Shown: one piece after another, positions 1 to 5,920 of the stretch | Layout: every line of letters starts with the position of its first letter | How positions within the stretch are numbered: position 1 is the first letter of the stretch | From: Candidatus Cloacimonadota bacterium | GTDB lineage: Bacteria > Cloacimonadota > Cloacimonadia > Cloacimonadales > Cloacimonadaceae | Length of the DNA: 5,920 bases | NCBI GenBank assembly: GCA_023392795.1 | Contig: JAEWNJ010000082.1 | Span: 1 to 5,920, forward strand | Direction of reading: 5' to 3' | Translations under genes and position numbers: made by a program | The notes under the pieces: generated by a model | Database searches by the model: none | Told to the model about the DNA's origin: nothing | Seen by the model: only the letters and a program-made list of their open reading frames with translations

Positions 1-836
1 ATGGAGGGGCTAACCAGGTAGTTCAACATATTGGGATTGTAGGTATTTGAAGCGTTTTGATTCTTCATCACATGAGTAGGTGATGGAGCGGCGGCATCAG
101 TGGAAAGCTGCCAAATGTCTCCACCCAGGGGAACCATGCTGGTCCAGGTCATCTCGCCATCATCGGTACCATTATTGGTATATCCACCAAAGGAGATATC
201 ATCCACCATAAAACCAAACATATTGGGTTGGTCGGCGGTGGAATATGCAGGGTCGGAAGCGAAAGCGAAACGGATTTTCACGCTTTGGCCCACATAGGCA
301 GAAAGATCAAAAGTGGTATTTGTCCATGTAGTCACTACTCCGCCCCAGGCAGGAATACCAAGGCCTTCGCCATGTTCGCTACCGAAAGCATAGGAGTTTT
401 GGAAGTGATATGCGGGGGTACCATTGATCACGTTCCAGGTAGTACCACCATCTGTTGAAATACGGACGTTCGCAGAATCCCAACCGTCCCATTCATCGTT
501 AACGGCAGGGGTTTCGAGACCCAGTCTCATTTTGAAAGTAAGGGTTGCGTTTGCTGCGGTGAGAGTACGGGCAGGTGTATCCAACACGAGGTATTGATGA
601 TCGTAGTAACCACCAATGTTTGTGCCGGATGCCAGGCTGGTATCACCCATCCACCATACGTTGCCTTGAGTGTCGCCCATGGCATAAACATGCCAGGTGT
701 TCGGGCTTTCTGCACCGTCGAAATGAGTCCAGTCACCCATGCCGGATTCAAAATCCTCATGATACGCCACCACTTCATACGCGAATGCAGAAGTGATCAG
801 CATTACGGCCAATATTACAAGCCAATGTTTCTTCAT
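1..836 (-). CDS. Secreted jelly-roll (choice-of-anchor J / immune inhibitor A-like) protein, N-terminal part, cut by left edge
   Basis: An open frame of 278 codons runs from ATG at 836-834 off the window with no stop. Residues 1-19 form a signal peptide: MKK, a hydrophobic core, then AFA before Tyr20, a good signal peptidase I site. The mature part begins with HEDFESG (26-32) and continues with YLVLDTP (82-88), WDSANVRISTDGGTTW (119-134), FDLSAYVGQSVKIRF (176-190) and FMVDDISF (209-216). This order, an acidic opening, a 'STDGGTTW' strand, 'DLSAYVGQ' and a closing 'DDISF', is what I recognise in choice-of-anchor J and immune inhibitor A C-terminal beta-sandwich domains. A second copy appears to begin near residue 229 (see findings). 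The role is probably adhesion, glycan binding or an accessory part of a larger exported enzyme; no catalytic motif is visible. A C-terminal sorting domain may lie beyond the edge. The start is supported by AAGGAGG four bases upstream. Export is well supported, the fold fairly well, the function unknown. Confidence 0.85.
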   Translation of the reverse strand, partial: MKKHWLVILAVMLITSAFAYEVVAYHEDFESGMGDWTHFDGAESPNTWHVYAMGDTQGNVWWMGDTSLASGTNIGGYYDHQYLVLDTPARTLTAANATLTFKMRLGLETPAVNDEWDGWDSANVRISTDGGTTWNVINGTPAYHFQNSYAFGSEHGEGLGIPAWGGVVTTWTNTTFDLSAYVGQSVKIRFAFASDPAYSTADQPNMFGFMVDDISFGGYTNNGTDDGEMTWTSMVPLGGDIWQLSTDAAAPSPTHVMKNQNASNTYNPNMLNYLVSPS

Positions 837-840
837 CGAT

Positions 841-847
841 CCTCCTT
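841..847 (-). promoter_or_regulatory. Ribosome binding site of the secreted-protein gene
   Basis: On the minus strand AAGGAGG lies four bases (ATCG) before the ATG at 836-834. It is a near-perfect anti-16S match. The spacing is a little short but usable, and it fixes the start codon of the secreted protein. Confidence 0.8.
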
Positions 848-869
848 ATCAGATCATAAGTTTTTACAC

Positions 870-898
870 ATTATACTGTATTCATGCTACCGTCTGCT
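870..898 (-). promoter_or_regulatory. Candidate sigma70-type promoter for the secreted-protein gene
   Basis: On the minus strand an exact TATAAT occupies 875-870. Transcription would start near 863 and leave a leader of roughly 27 bases before the ATG at 836. The hexamer 17 bases upstream (898-893, AGCAGA) is a poor -35, so the promoter may need an activator or may be a chance match. The left arm of the inverted repeat (890-897) covers this -35 region, which would suit a regulator site. Promoter preferences of this lineage are not known to me. Confidence 0.35.
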
Positions 899-924
899 CC
901 ACGATCAGCCGCGTATGCAGACGG
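890..924. repeat. Perfect 8-bp inverted repeat, 19-base spacer
   Basis: CCGTCTGC at 890-897 is the exact reverse complement of GCAGACGG at 917-924. Three more inner pairs are possible (901-903 with 912-914). It lies between the end of the ABC operon (1013) and the secreted-protein start (836). As RNA it would be a stable GC-rich hairpin, but no run of U follows on either strand, so it is not a classical intrinsic terminator. As DNA it overlaps the -35 region of the TATAAT at 875-870, so it could be a regulator site. The repeat is certain; its role is open. Confidence 0.6.
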
Positions 925-1012
925 ATTTGAATATATTACTACTGAAGGCATGCAAAACTGCTTCCAATTTCTTGTCAATCTATTTTTGGACAGCATTGTC
1001 ACAGATAAATGA

Positions 1013-3166
1013 TCAAGTGTACTGTAGCCTGTAAAGATCGTAGTACAATCCCTTCTTATCCAGCAGCTCAAAATGCGATCCTTCTTCCACGATGCGGCCT
1101 TTATGCAGCACCAGGATCCGGTCCACGTGCTGGATCGTGGACAGACGGTGGGCGATGATGATCGAGGTGCGCCCTTTGATGATCTTTTCCAGTGCATCTT
1201 GAATCAGGATCTCGGTCTCGGTATCGATGTTGCTGGTGGCTTCATCCAAAATGAAGATCGAGGGATTATAGGCCAAAACGCGGGCGAAAGCAATCAGTTG
1301 CCGCTGCCCTGTGGACAGAGTGGCTCCTCTTTCCATCACCGGTTCATCGTACTTGCCGGGCAGGTTTTGGATAAATTTATCCGCATTGACGTATGTCGCC
1401 ACCTGCTGTATTTCCTCGCGGCTCAATTTTGTATTGTTCAGCGCGATGTTATCATGCACATTCCCGCTGAAGATGAACACATCCTGCTGCACAATACCCA
1501 CATTAGATCTGATGTCGGACAGCGCGTAGTTTTCCAGCTTTTTCCCATCAATGCGGATCTGCCCTTTTTGATATGGATACATGCCCAAAATCAGGTTTAC
1601 GATCGAGGTTTTCCCGCTGCCGGTATGTCCTACCAAAGCGATCTTCTCGCCTGGTTTGATCTTCAGGTTTATGTCCTTCAGCACCCATTCTTCGTTGTTA
1701 TACGCCAGCCAGAGATTCTCAAACTCGATCTCGCCTTCCAGCTTTACGTTGGTGGCCTTATCTTCCCGGTAGTCATCAGTTTCCTGATCCATCAGGTCAA
1801 AGATGCGTTCTGCTCCCGCCAGCGCTCCCTGCAACACGTTGAACTTCTCGCTGAAGTCGTTGATGGGCTCGAAGAGCTTGTGTACGTATGCCGTGAAGGC
1901 CATCAGCAGACCGATAGTGATGGCATTGTGCAGGATCTGTCCACCTCCGTACCAGATGATCATCGCCACGGCGATTTGCGAGGAGACGTGGATGATGGGG
2001 CGGAAGAAGGCAAAGAGCTTCAGCTGCTTCATCGAGGTGAGGAAATAGGTGTGATTGATGCTGGAAAATTCATCCCGTTTGTGACTGTATTGATTGAAGA
2101 GCTGGATGATTTTTTGTCCGGCGATATGCTCGGCCAGAGTAGCGTTTAGCTGTGCCAGATGCTTTCTTACTTCACGGTAGATCACTCTGGTCTTGCTACG
2201 ATACACCGAGATCACCCATATCAGGGCTGGCAGAATCGCCATGCTCACCAGAGCCAGTTGCCAATTCAGCACCAGCATCAGGATCACTATGGCGAACACG
2301 ATGATCACATCCTGCACGATAGTGATCACGCCCGATGCCAGCATTTCGTCGATGGCACGGATGTCGTTGGTAACTCTGGTCACCAATCTTCCCACGGGAT
2401 TCTGATCAAAATACTTGGTTGGCATCTTTTGCATGTGCTCAAAAACATCGTGCCGCAAGTCGTTCATCGCTTTCTGCGAGAAAGTGGTGGTCAGGACTGC
2501 CTGCGTATATCCGCAGATAAACCGGACTATAATGATCCCGAAATACATCAGAGCTAAGAGCAGCAGTGCATTTGAGGAATCCTTGCGCACCTGCAGACGG
2601 TCCAACCGGGGCAGAGAGAGCATTTGCTCCCTGGCCACGGCTATCTTGCCGCCACCTATCCGGAAGAAACCGGAAAGCTCGCTGATTCCGTCTTCGGGGT
2701 TGGGGTCCATCACCAGATGCCTGTTTAAAATCTCCAGATTCTTCGGATTATCATCCACCAGGAACACTGAATGCGGGCTCAAGATGCCCTGCTCTTCCAA
2801 TAGCTTCAGATCGCTGACTTCCATCTTTTGCCTATCGGCTGATGAGATCACCACATAGTGGATGCCGCCGCTGGAATATTCCTTGAATCCCAATACCTTA
2901 TTGCGGTTCATGAAGCTCTGATACATCGCTTCATCCGCGAAAATAGCGATGGACTTGTCTGAAACAATGTGATCATCGATCGCTGAACGCTGAATCAATG
3001 GTAAAATAAGTTCCGCCACAGTCACCAGCATCAGCACAAAGAAGGATACAATCACCCATTTGAGATAGGGTTTCAGATAATGCGCCATCCTGCCGTAAAG
3101 CCGGCGATCGTAGATTCTGCCCTTCAGATCGTCGCTGGCAAAGCCGCCACCACGTCCGTGCATCAT
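1013..3166 (-). CDS. Heterodimeric ABC exporter, catalytic subunit with extra extracytoplasmic domain (BmrD/YheH-like)
   Basis: A 717-residue fused membrane-ATPase subunit of the type IV (MsbA-like) exporter fold. TM1 is at about 36-58 and TM2 at about 199-222; the remaining helices lie near 280-300, 302-322, 388-408 and 416-436. The ATPase domain covers about 476-717: Walker A GHTGSGKTS (513-521), Q-loop Gln561, signature LSTGQ (617-621), Walker B IFILDE with Asp641 and catalytic Glu642, D-loop SNID (645-648) and switch His673. The Glu is intact but the signature has Thr for the usual second-position Gly, the reciprocal of its partner. Relatives are about 580-600 residues long; the excess is a roughly 140-residue TM1-TM2 loop (about 60-198) that should face the periplasm. 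BmrD of Bacillus, a long subunit, also has an extracellular domain there. The gene overlaps the upstream ABC gene by ATGA (3166-3163), so the two are probably translationally coupled. The start is backed by AGGAGG seven bases upstream; a second ATG follows at once at 3163. Substrate unknown: drug, lipid or peptide are all possible. Confidence 0.93.
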   Translation of the reverse strand: MMHGRGGGFASDDLKGRIYDRRLYGRMAHYLKPYLKWVIVSFFVLMLVTVAELILPLIQRSAIDDHIVSDKSIAIFADEAMYQSFMNRNKVLGFKEYSSGGIHYVVISSADRQKMEVSDLKLLEEQGILSPHSVFLVDDNPKNLEILNRHLVMDPNPEDGISELSGFFRIGGGKIAVAREQMLSLPRLDRLQVRKDSSNALLLLALMYFGIIIVRFICGYTQAVLTTTFSQKAMNDLRHDVFEHMQKMPTKYFDQNPVGRLVTRVTNDIRAIDEMLASGVITIVQDVIIVFAIVILMLVLNWQLALVSMAILPALIWVISVYRSKTRVIYREVRKHLAQLNATLAEHIAGQKIIQLFNQYSHKRDEFSSINHTYFLTSMKQLKLFAFFRPIIHVSSQIAVAMIIWYGGGQILHNAITIGLLMAFTAYVHKLFEPINDFSEKFNVLQGALAGAERIFDLMDQETDDYREDKATNVKLEGEIEFENLWLAYNNEEWVLKDINLKIKPGEKIALVGHTGSGKTSIVNLILGMYPYQKGQIRIDGKKLENYALSDIRSNVGIVQQDVFIFSGNVHDNIALNNTKLSREEIQQVATYVNADKFIQNLPGKYDEPVMERGATLSTGQRQLIAFARVLAYNPSIFILDEATSNIDTETEILIQDALEKIIKGRTSIIIAHRLSTIQHVDRILVLHKGRIVEEGSHFELLDKKGLYYDLYRLQYT

Positions 3167-4920
3167 GATTCCACCTCCTCATCTTCCAGTTTGGCTCGAA
3201 TGCGCTGTTTCTCAAACAGGTCGTGATAGATGCCGCCAGCGCGCAGCAAGGAGTTGTGGTTGCCGCGTTCCTTGATCACGGCATCGGTGAGCACGATGAT
3301 CTTGTCAGCATGCTGGATGGACGAAATGCGGTGGGCGATGATGATCGTTGTTTTACCCTTTCTGGCTTCAATCAAGCGTTCCAGGATCTGGCGCTCGGTC
3401 TTGGTATCCACAGCGGATAGGGCATCGTCCAGGATCAGTACCTGAGGATCGGTGAGCAGAGCGCGGGAGATCGCCACACGCTGTTTCTGCCCGCCTGAGA
3501 GCGTGATCCCGCGTTCTCCGACCATTGTGTCAAACTGATGGTCAAAGTCCTTTATCTCTTCGTAAACGCTGGCAATCCGCGCGGCTTCGTACACATCCTC
3601 CAGCGAGGCTTCGGGATTGCCCAGGCGGATGTTGTTGGCGATGGTGTCGCTAAACAGGAAGATATCCTGCGGCACCAGCACCAGATCACGCCGCAGCACT
3701 TCCAGCGGAATGCGGTAAAGCTCTTGATCATCGATGTAAATACTATTCGCGGGGGGATTGTAGATGCGTACCAAAAGCTCGATCAAACTGGTCTTGCCGC
3801 AACCTGTGGGGCCAACGATGGCCAGGGTCTCTCCCGCTTCTACATTCAGGGAGATGTCTTTGAAGATGATCGGCAGATCATCAGCATAGCGGAAGCGCAG
3901 GTCTTTCACCGTGATTTTCCCGGAAAGCCCTTTGATACTGGGATTTGCCTGCTTGTCGTCGATCTCCGGGACCTCGCTGAAGATATCGTTCAAACGGTTC
4001 AGCGAAGCCGTGCCGCGCTGGTACATATCCACGATCCAGCCGATGGCGATCATTGGCCACACCAGCATACCCAGATACTGGAAAAAGGCGATGAAACCCC
4101 CGATCGTGATGTCACCCCGGATGGCAGAGCGACCGCCAAAATACAGGGTGATGATCATCGAACAGGCGATGATGAAACCCTGGAAGGGATGGAAGAACCC
4201 AGCGATCTTTGCCATAGAGATGTTTTGCTTCACAAACTCGTCAGAAACCTCGTCCACTTTTGCCAATTCCGCCTTTTCCTGATTGAATGCCTTCACGATA
4301 CGGATGCCCGAAATGCTTTCCTGAATCTTACCACTCATCGAGGCAAAGCTGGCTTGCACCAGGGCAAACTTCTTGTGTAGCTTTTTGCCAAAAAAACCTA
4401 TCGTGATCGAAAGAATCGGCATCGGAATGATGGCAAGGAGAGTAAGCCTAAAATCGATCGAGATCATGAACGAGAAACTGGCAATGGTCATAAACACAAT
4501 GTCCATGGCAGCGATCAAACCCATGCCAAAGAGCATTCTTACCGCATTCAGATCATTCGTGGCATAGGCCATCAGATCCCCGGTCTTGCTATGGTTAAAG
4601 AAATTCTGTGAGAGCTTGAGCAGATGATTGTAAAAATCCTGCCGTAAGCTCTTCTCAATGCGATGTGAATTGCCGATGATCAGGACGCGCCAGAAATAAC
4701 GCAGTACCATCACGGCAATGGACAGAGCAAAAATGATTAAGCCGACCCAGAGGAGGCCCTTTTCGTCAATGGTTCGGTTCTGAATGCTGTCGATGGCATA
4801 TTGCATTACCTTAGGCATGGCCAATTGAACCACATCCACGAGGATGAGCATTACTATGCCGCCGCCGATTTGTGCGTAGCTTTTCTTCAGATAGGGAAGA
4901 ATAGCGTCGAAAGTTCGCAT
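3163..4920 (-). CDS. Heterodimeric ABC exporter, subunit with degenerate ATP site (BmrC/YheI-like)
   Basis: A 585-residue fused membrane-ATPase subunit, first gene of a two-gene operon. Hydrophobic helices are at about 17-38, 56-82, 133-155, 158-177, 245-262 and 272-298; the TM1-TM2 loop is short, unlike in the partner. The ATPase domain starts near 335: Walker A GPTGCGKTS (370-378), Q-loop Gln418, GERG (468-471), canonical signature LSGGQ (474-478), Walker B VLILDD (494-499), D-loop SAVD (502-505) and switch His530. The residue after Walker B is Asp499 where active ATPases have Glu. An Asp here marks the non-catalytic site in heterodimeric exporters such as BmrCD, TM287/288 and LmrCD. Its Walker motifs should pair with the partner's LSTGQ to give the degenerate site, and its LSGGQ with the partner's Glu642 site to give the working one. 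AAAAGGA (4937-4931) lies ten bases before the ATG. The tail (KLEDEEVES) is acidic. ABC exporter identity is certain; heterodimer assignment is strong; substrate is unknown. Confidence 0.94.
   Translation of the reverse strand: MRTFDAILPYLKKSYAQIGGGIVMLILVDVVQLAMPKVMQYAIDSIQNRTIDEKGLLWVGLIIFALSIAVMVLRYFWRVLIIGNSHRIEKSLRQDFYNHLLKLSQNFFNHSKTGDLMAYATNDLNAVRMLFGMGLIAAMDIVFMTIASFSFMISIDFRLTLLAIIPMPILSITIGFFGKKLHKKFALVQASFASMSGKIQESISGIRIVKAFNQEKAELAKVDEVSDEFVKQNISMAKIAGFFHPFQGFIIACSMIITLYFGGRSAIRGDITIGGFIAFFQYLGMLVWPMIAIGWIVDMYQRGTASLNRLNDIFSEVPEIDDKQANPSIKGLSGKITVKDLRFRYADDLPIIFKDISLNVEAGETLAIVGPTGCGKTSLIELLVRIYNPPANSIYIDDQELYRIPLEVLRRDLVLVPQDIFLFSDTIANNIRLGNPEASLEDVYEAARIASVYEEIKDFDHQFDTMVGERGITLSGGQKQRVAISRALLTDPQVLILDDALSAVDTKTERQILERLIEARKGKTTIIIAHRISSIQHADKIIVLTDAVIKERGNHNSLLRAGGIYHDLFEKQRIRAKLEDEEVES
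3171..3180 (-). promoter_or_regulatory. Strong ribosome binding site at the ABC gene junction
   Basis: On the minus strand GAGGAGGTGG lies within the last codons of the 585-aa gene; its AGGAGG (3179-3174) is seven bases before the ATG at 3166-3164. With the ATGA overlap this suggests both translational coupling and independent re-initiation, which fits the equal subunit amounts a heterodimer needs. Confidence 0.75.
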
Positions 4921-5107
4921 GCTTTTTATGTCCTTTTACTAATCTGATACACGGGATTTCGAGACCGCCGGAGATAGAATCCTAACGATTTTGCCAAGCT
5001 CTGAATTTGCCGCTTTTTGTCAATTGCTTTGTGCTAAACGATGGATATCATGGGCAGAGAAATCCTTTGACAGAATCCGGTTACAGAAAAAGGCTGCACT
5101 TGTGACT
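4921..5107. other. Divergent intergenic region between ABC operon and riboswitch
   Basis: No gene is visible. It must contain the ABC operon promoter (leftward) and the riboswitch promoter (rightward). TTGACA occurs on the minus strand at 5023-5018 and on the plus strand at 5067-5072. Neither has a convincing -10 at 16-18 bases (AGCTTG and AAGGCT at 17). A weak leftward alternative is TTGGCA (4997-4992) with TATCTC (4976-4971) at a 15-base spacing. I cannot assign either promoter with confidence. Confidence 0.4.
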
Positions 5108-5309
5108 TGATGGTGCTATACACAGGTAATAGGGAATTCATGAAATGAAGCGGCCTCCGCCACTGTATGCAGCACATAGGTATGCCGTGTCACTGTCATA
5201 TATTTGACGGGAAGGCACTGCATAGGCCTTTAGTAAGGCCAACCGCTGCGAGCCAGGAAACCTGCCAACAAGTAAAGAGCTACCCTGCGGAGTGCGGGGA
5301 TGTAGGCTC
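5108..5309 (+). promoter_or_regulatory. Cobalamin (B12) riboswitch aptamer
   Basis: Conserved blocks occur in the right order: GGTAATAGGGAA (5125-5136), CCGCCACTGT around 5157-5166, CACTG (5191-5195), GGGAAGGC (5210-5217), and the B12 box AGCCAGGAAACCTGCC (5251-5266), one base from the usual AGCCAGGAGACCTGCC. A perfect hairpin GGCCTT-TAGT-AAGGCC (5225-5240) forms a side arm. P13 can fold from 5277-5282 with 5303-5309 (one bulged G) and 5283-5288 with 5294-5299, leaving loop GGAGT (5289-5293). GGAG (5289-5292) is complementary to CTCC (5155-5158) in the P5 loop, the L5-L13 kissing contact known in this family. The aptamer binds a cobalamin in the nascent mRNA; the large P6 and side arms lean to the adenosylcobalamin class, not proven. 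It sits just before a TonB-dependent receptor gene, the classic btuB arrangement. The 5' boundary is approximate. Confidence 0.93.
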
Positions 5310-5315
5310 GAAGCA

Positions 5316-5355
5316 GTTCATCTCAGGTCACGATCTTTTTTACTATGAGGTGAAC
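5316..5355 (+). promoter_or_regulatory. RBS-sequestering hairpin (riboswitch expression platform)
   Basis: GTTCATCTCA (5316-5325) pairs with TGAGGTGAAC (5346-5355) over ten pairs, one of them G-U, around a 20-base loop. The 3' arm contains the Shine-Dalgarno GAGGTG (5347-5352), five bases before the ATG at 5358. When formed, the hairpin should block translation. The T6 run (5336-5341) lies in the loop, not after the stem, so control looks translational rather than by termination. Confidence 0.75.
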
Positions 5356-5357
5356 AA

Positions 5358-5920
5358 ATGAGACACACAGCGCGGCACAGCTCTTTATGGGGGACAGCTA
5401 CCCGGATTATGCCCTCCGGGATTTCTTTCAGCCCAGGCATATTGCTGATCGCACTTCTGATGATTTGCACAATTCCTTTATGCGCCCGCCAGATCGAGAT
5501 CAAGATAGTAAATACCGATCTTGAGCCATTGGCCAATGTGCGGGTGCTTGATACCGATGGAGTGAAGCATAGCGATGAAGAAGGCCTGGTACAGCTATAT
5601 GTAGATGGTGCCCGGAAGCAGTTTTCCCTACTCGGCTACGAAGATCGGCACCTGACCCTTTCCCAGATCAAGGACATGCGGGTGATTCTGCAGCGCAAGG
5701 AATTGCACTATCCCACGATCCGAGTGCGGGAATTGGAATACCGTAACTCCATCCCGGCTTTGGATGCGAAATTGATCCATCCGGACACCAATGCCGCGGC
5801 AGGCAGCACTTCGGATCTGCTGCTCACGAGCAGTTCATTCAGCTCTTCAGATACCCGGCTGGTGGGTGAGGCTCAGACCATTTCGCTACTTGGTTCCTTC
5901 TCCCGCCACACCCTGGTGAT
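5358..5920 (+). CDS. TonB-dependent outer-membrane receptor, BtuB-like (putative cobalamin/corrinoid uptake), N-terminal part, cut by right edge
   Basis: An open frame of 187 codons runs off the right edge. After a long basic N-terminal stretch a hydrophobic segment (28-43, ending PLCA) looks like a signal peptide, cleaved after Ala43. Residues 45-114 form a carboxypeptidase-regulatory-like domain: IEIKIVNTDLEPLANVRV, then DEEGLVQL (73-80), LLGYED (91-96) and VILQRKE (109-115), the usual beta-sandwich of FCB-group receptors. PTIRVRE (119-125) is in the position of a TonB box. The part after about 126 resembles a plug domain: SDLLLTSSSFS, then ISLLGSFSRHTLV at the edge, which aligns with the 'LSIRGTNTSHVLVLIDG' strand of BtuB and predicts that a 'DG' follows. 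The start is set by GAGGTG five bases upstream; Met18 (5409) is a possible alternative but lacks a good site. The cobalamin riboswitch immediately upstream points to B12 or corrinoid import energised by TonB. A partner BtuFCD transporter may follow outside the window. Receptor family likely; substrate inferred from the riboswitch. Confidence 0.85.
   Translation, partial: MRHTARHSSLWGTATRIMPSGISFSPGILLIALLMICTIPLCARQIEIKIVNTDLEPLANVRVLDTDGVKHSDEEGLVQLYVDGARKQFSLLGYEDRHLTLSQIKDMRVILQRKELHYPTIRVRELEYRNSIPALDAKLIHPDTNAAAGSTSDLLLTSSSFSSSDTRLVGEAQTISLLGSFSRHTLV

Noticed and set aside
951..966. Minus-strand TGGAAGCAGTTTTGCA resembles a sigma54 -24/-12 element (GG and GC at the right distance, TTGCA intact).
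   Set aside because: The -24 half is imperfect (TGGAAG for TGGCAC), such matches arise often by chance, and an exact TATAAT lies nearer the gene. No sigma54 or enhancer-binding gene is in view.
1073..2149. Long plus-strand open frame (358 codons) opposite the ABC gene, and another at 3538-4380.
   Set aside because: Both lie fully antisense to ABC subunits with intact motifs, show no recognisable domain and have low-complexity shadow composition.
2730..2790. VDDNPKNLEIL (137-147) in the 717-aa ABC subunit looks like the opening of a response-regulator receiver domain.
   Set aside because: The rest of a receiver domain (phosphorylatable Asp strand, Thr/Ser and Lys positions) is not apparent, and the segment lies in an extracytoplasmic loop, where phosphorelay would not work. 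Probably chance similarity.
5114..5122. Plus-strand TGCTATACA as an extended -10 promoter for the receptor gene.
   Set aside because: Transcription would begin near 5129, inside the conserved 5' part of the riboswitch, and would remove the P2/P3 strand.
5336..5341. T6 run in the riboswitch leader as a transcription terminator.
   Set aside because: No strong hairpin ends just before it. It sits in the loop of the hairpin that sequesters the ribosome binding site, so translational control fits better.
5460..5485. Cys37 or Cys42 in the receptor leader as a lipoprotein lipobox.
   Set aside because: The preceding residues (LMI and IPL) lack the small residue expected just before the Cys; a signal peptidase I site after Ala43 fits better.

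Overview
The window holds two complete genes, two genes cut by its edges, and a well-formed riboswitch. Base composition is near 50% GC and genes are tightly packed. A TonB-dependent receptor implies a double-membrane bacterium. A large secreted protein of the jelly-roll 'choice-of-anchor J / immune inhibitor A-like' kind, next to a receptor with a carboxypeptidase-regulatory-like N-terminus, suggests the Fibrobacterota-Chlorobiota-Bacteroidota (FCB) superphylum. Candidatus Cloacimonadota is my best guess; this is inferred from protein style alone, with no marker gene present.

Layout. Positions 1-836 (minus) carry the N-terminal part of a secreted protein that runs off the left edge. Its leader (837-1012) has a strong Shine-Dalgarno, an exact TATAAT and a perfect 8-bp inverted repeat with 19 bases between the arms. 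Positions 1013-4920 (minus) carry a two-gene operon for a heterodimeric ABC exporter, with the genes overlapping by an ATGA. The upstream gene (585 aa) has Asp in place of the catalytic Glu. The downstream gene (717 aa) keeps the Glu but has a variant signature motif. Together they should form one degenerate and one working ATP site, as in BmrC/BmrD, TM287/288 and LmrCD. The 717-aa subunit also has a domain of about 120 residues inserted between its first two membrane helices, which should lie outside the cytoplasmic membrane.

Positions 4921-5107 are the divergent intergenic region. Positions 5108-5309 (plus) are a cobalamin riboswitch, with a recognisable B12 box, a conserved core and a matching L5-L13 loop pair. 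It is followed by a hairpin (5316-5355) that buries the ribosome binding site of the next gene. That gene (5358 to the right edge, plus) starts a TonB-dependent outer-membrane receptor, so the likely circuit is B12-repressed translation of a BtuB-like cobalamin or corrinoid receptor. A second pairing (5297-5302 with 5319-5324) excludes both P13 and the sequestering hairpin, giving a plausible complete switch.

The ABC exporter and the receptor are divergent, and nothing in the sequence ties the exporter to B12. No tRNA, rRNA, CRISPR or mobile element was seen. I found no wholly new system. The items most worth following are the riboswitch's switching mechanism, the exporter's extra extracytoplasmic domain, and the inverted repeat upstream of the secreted protein.
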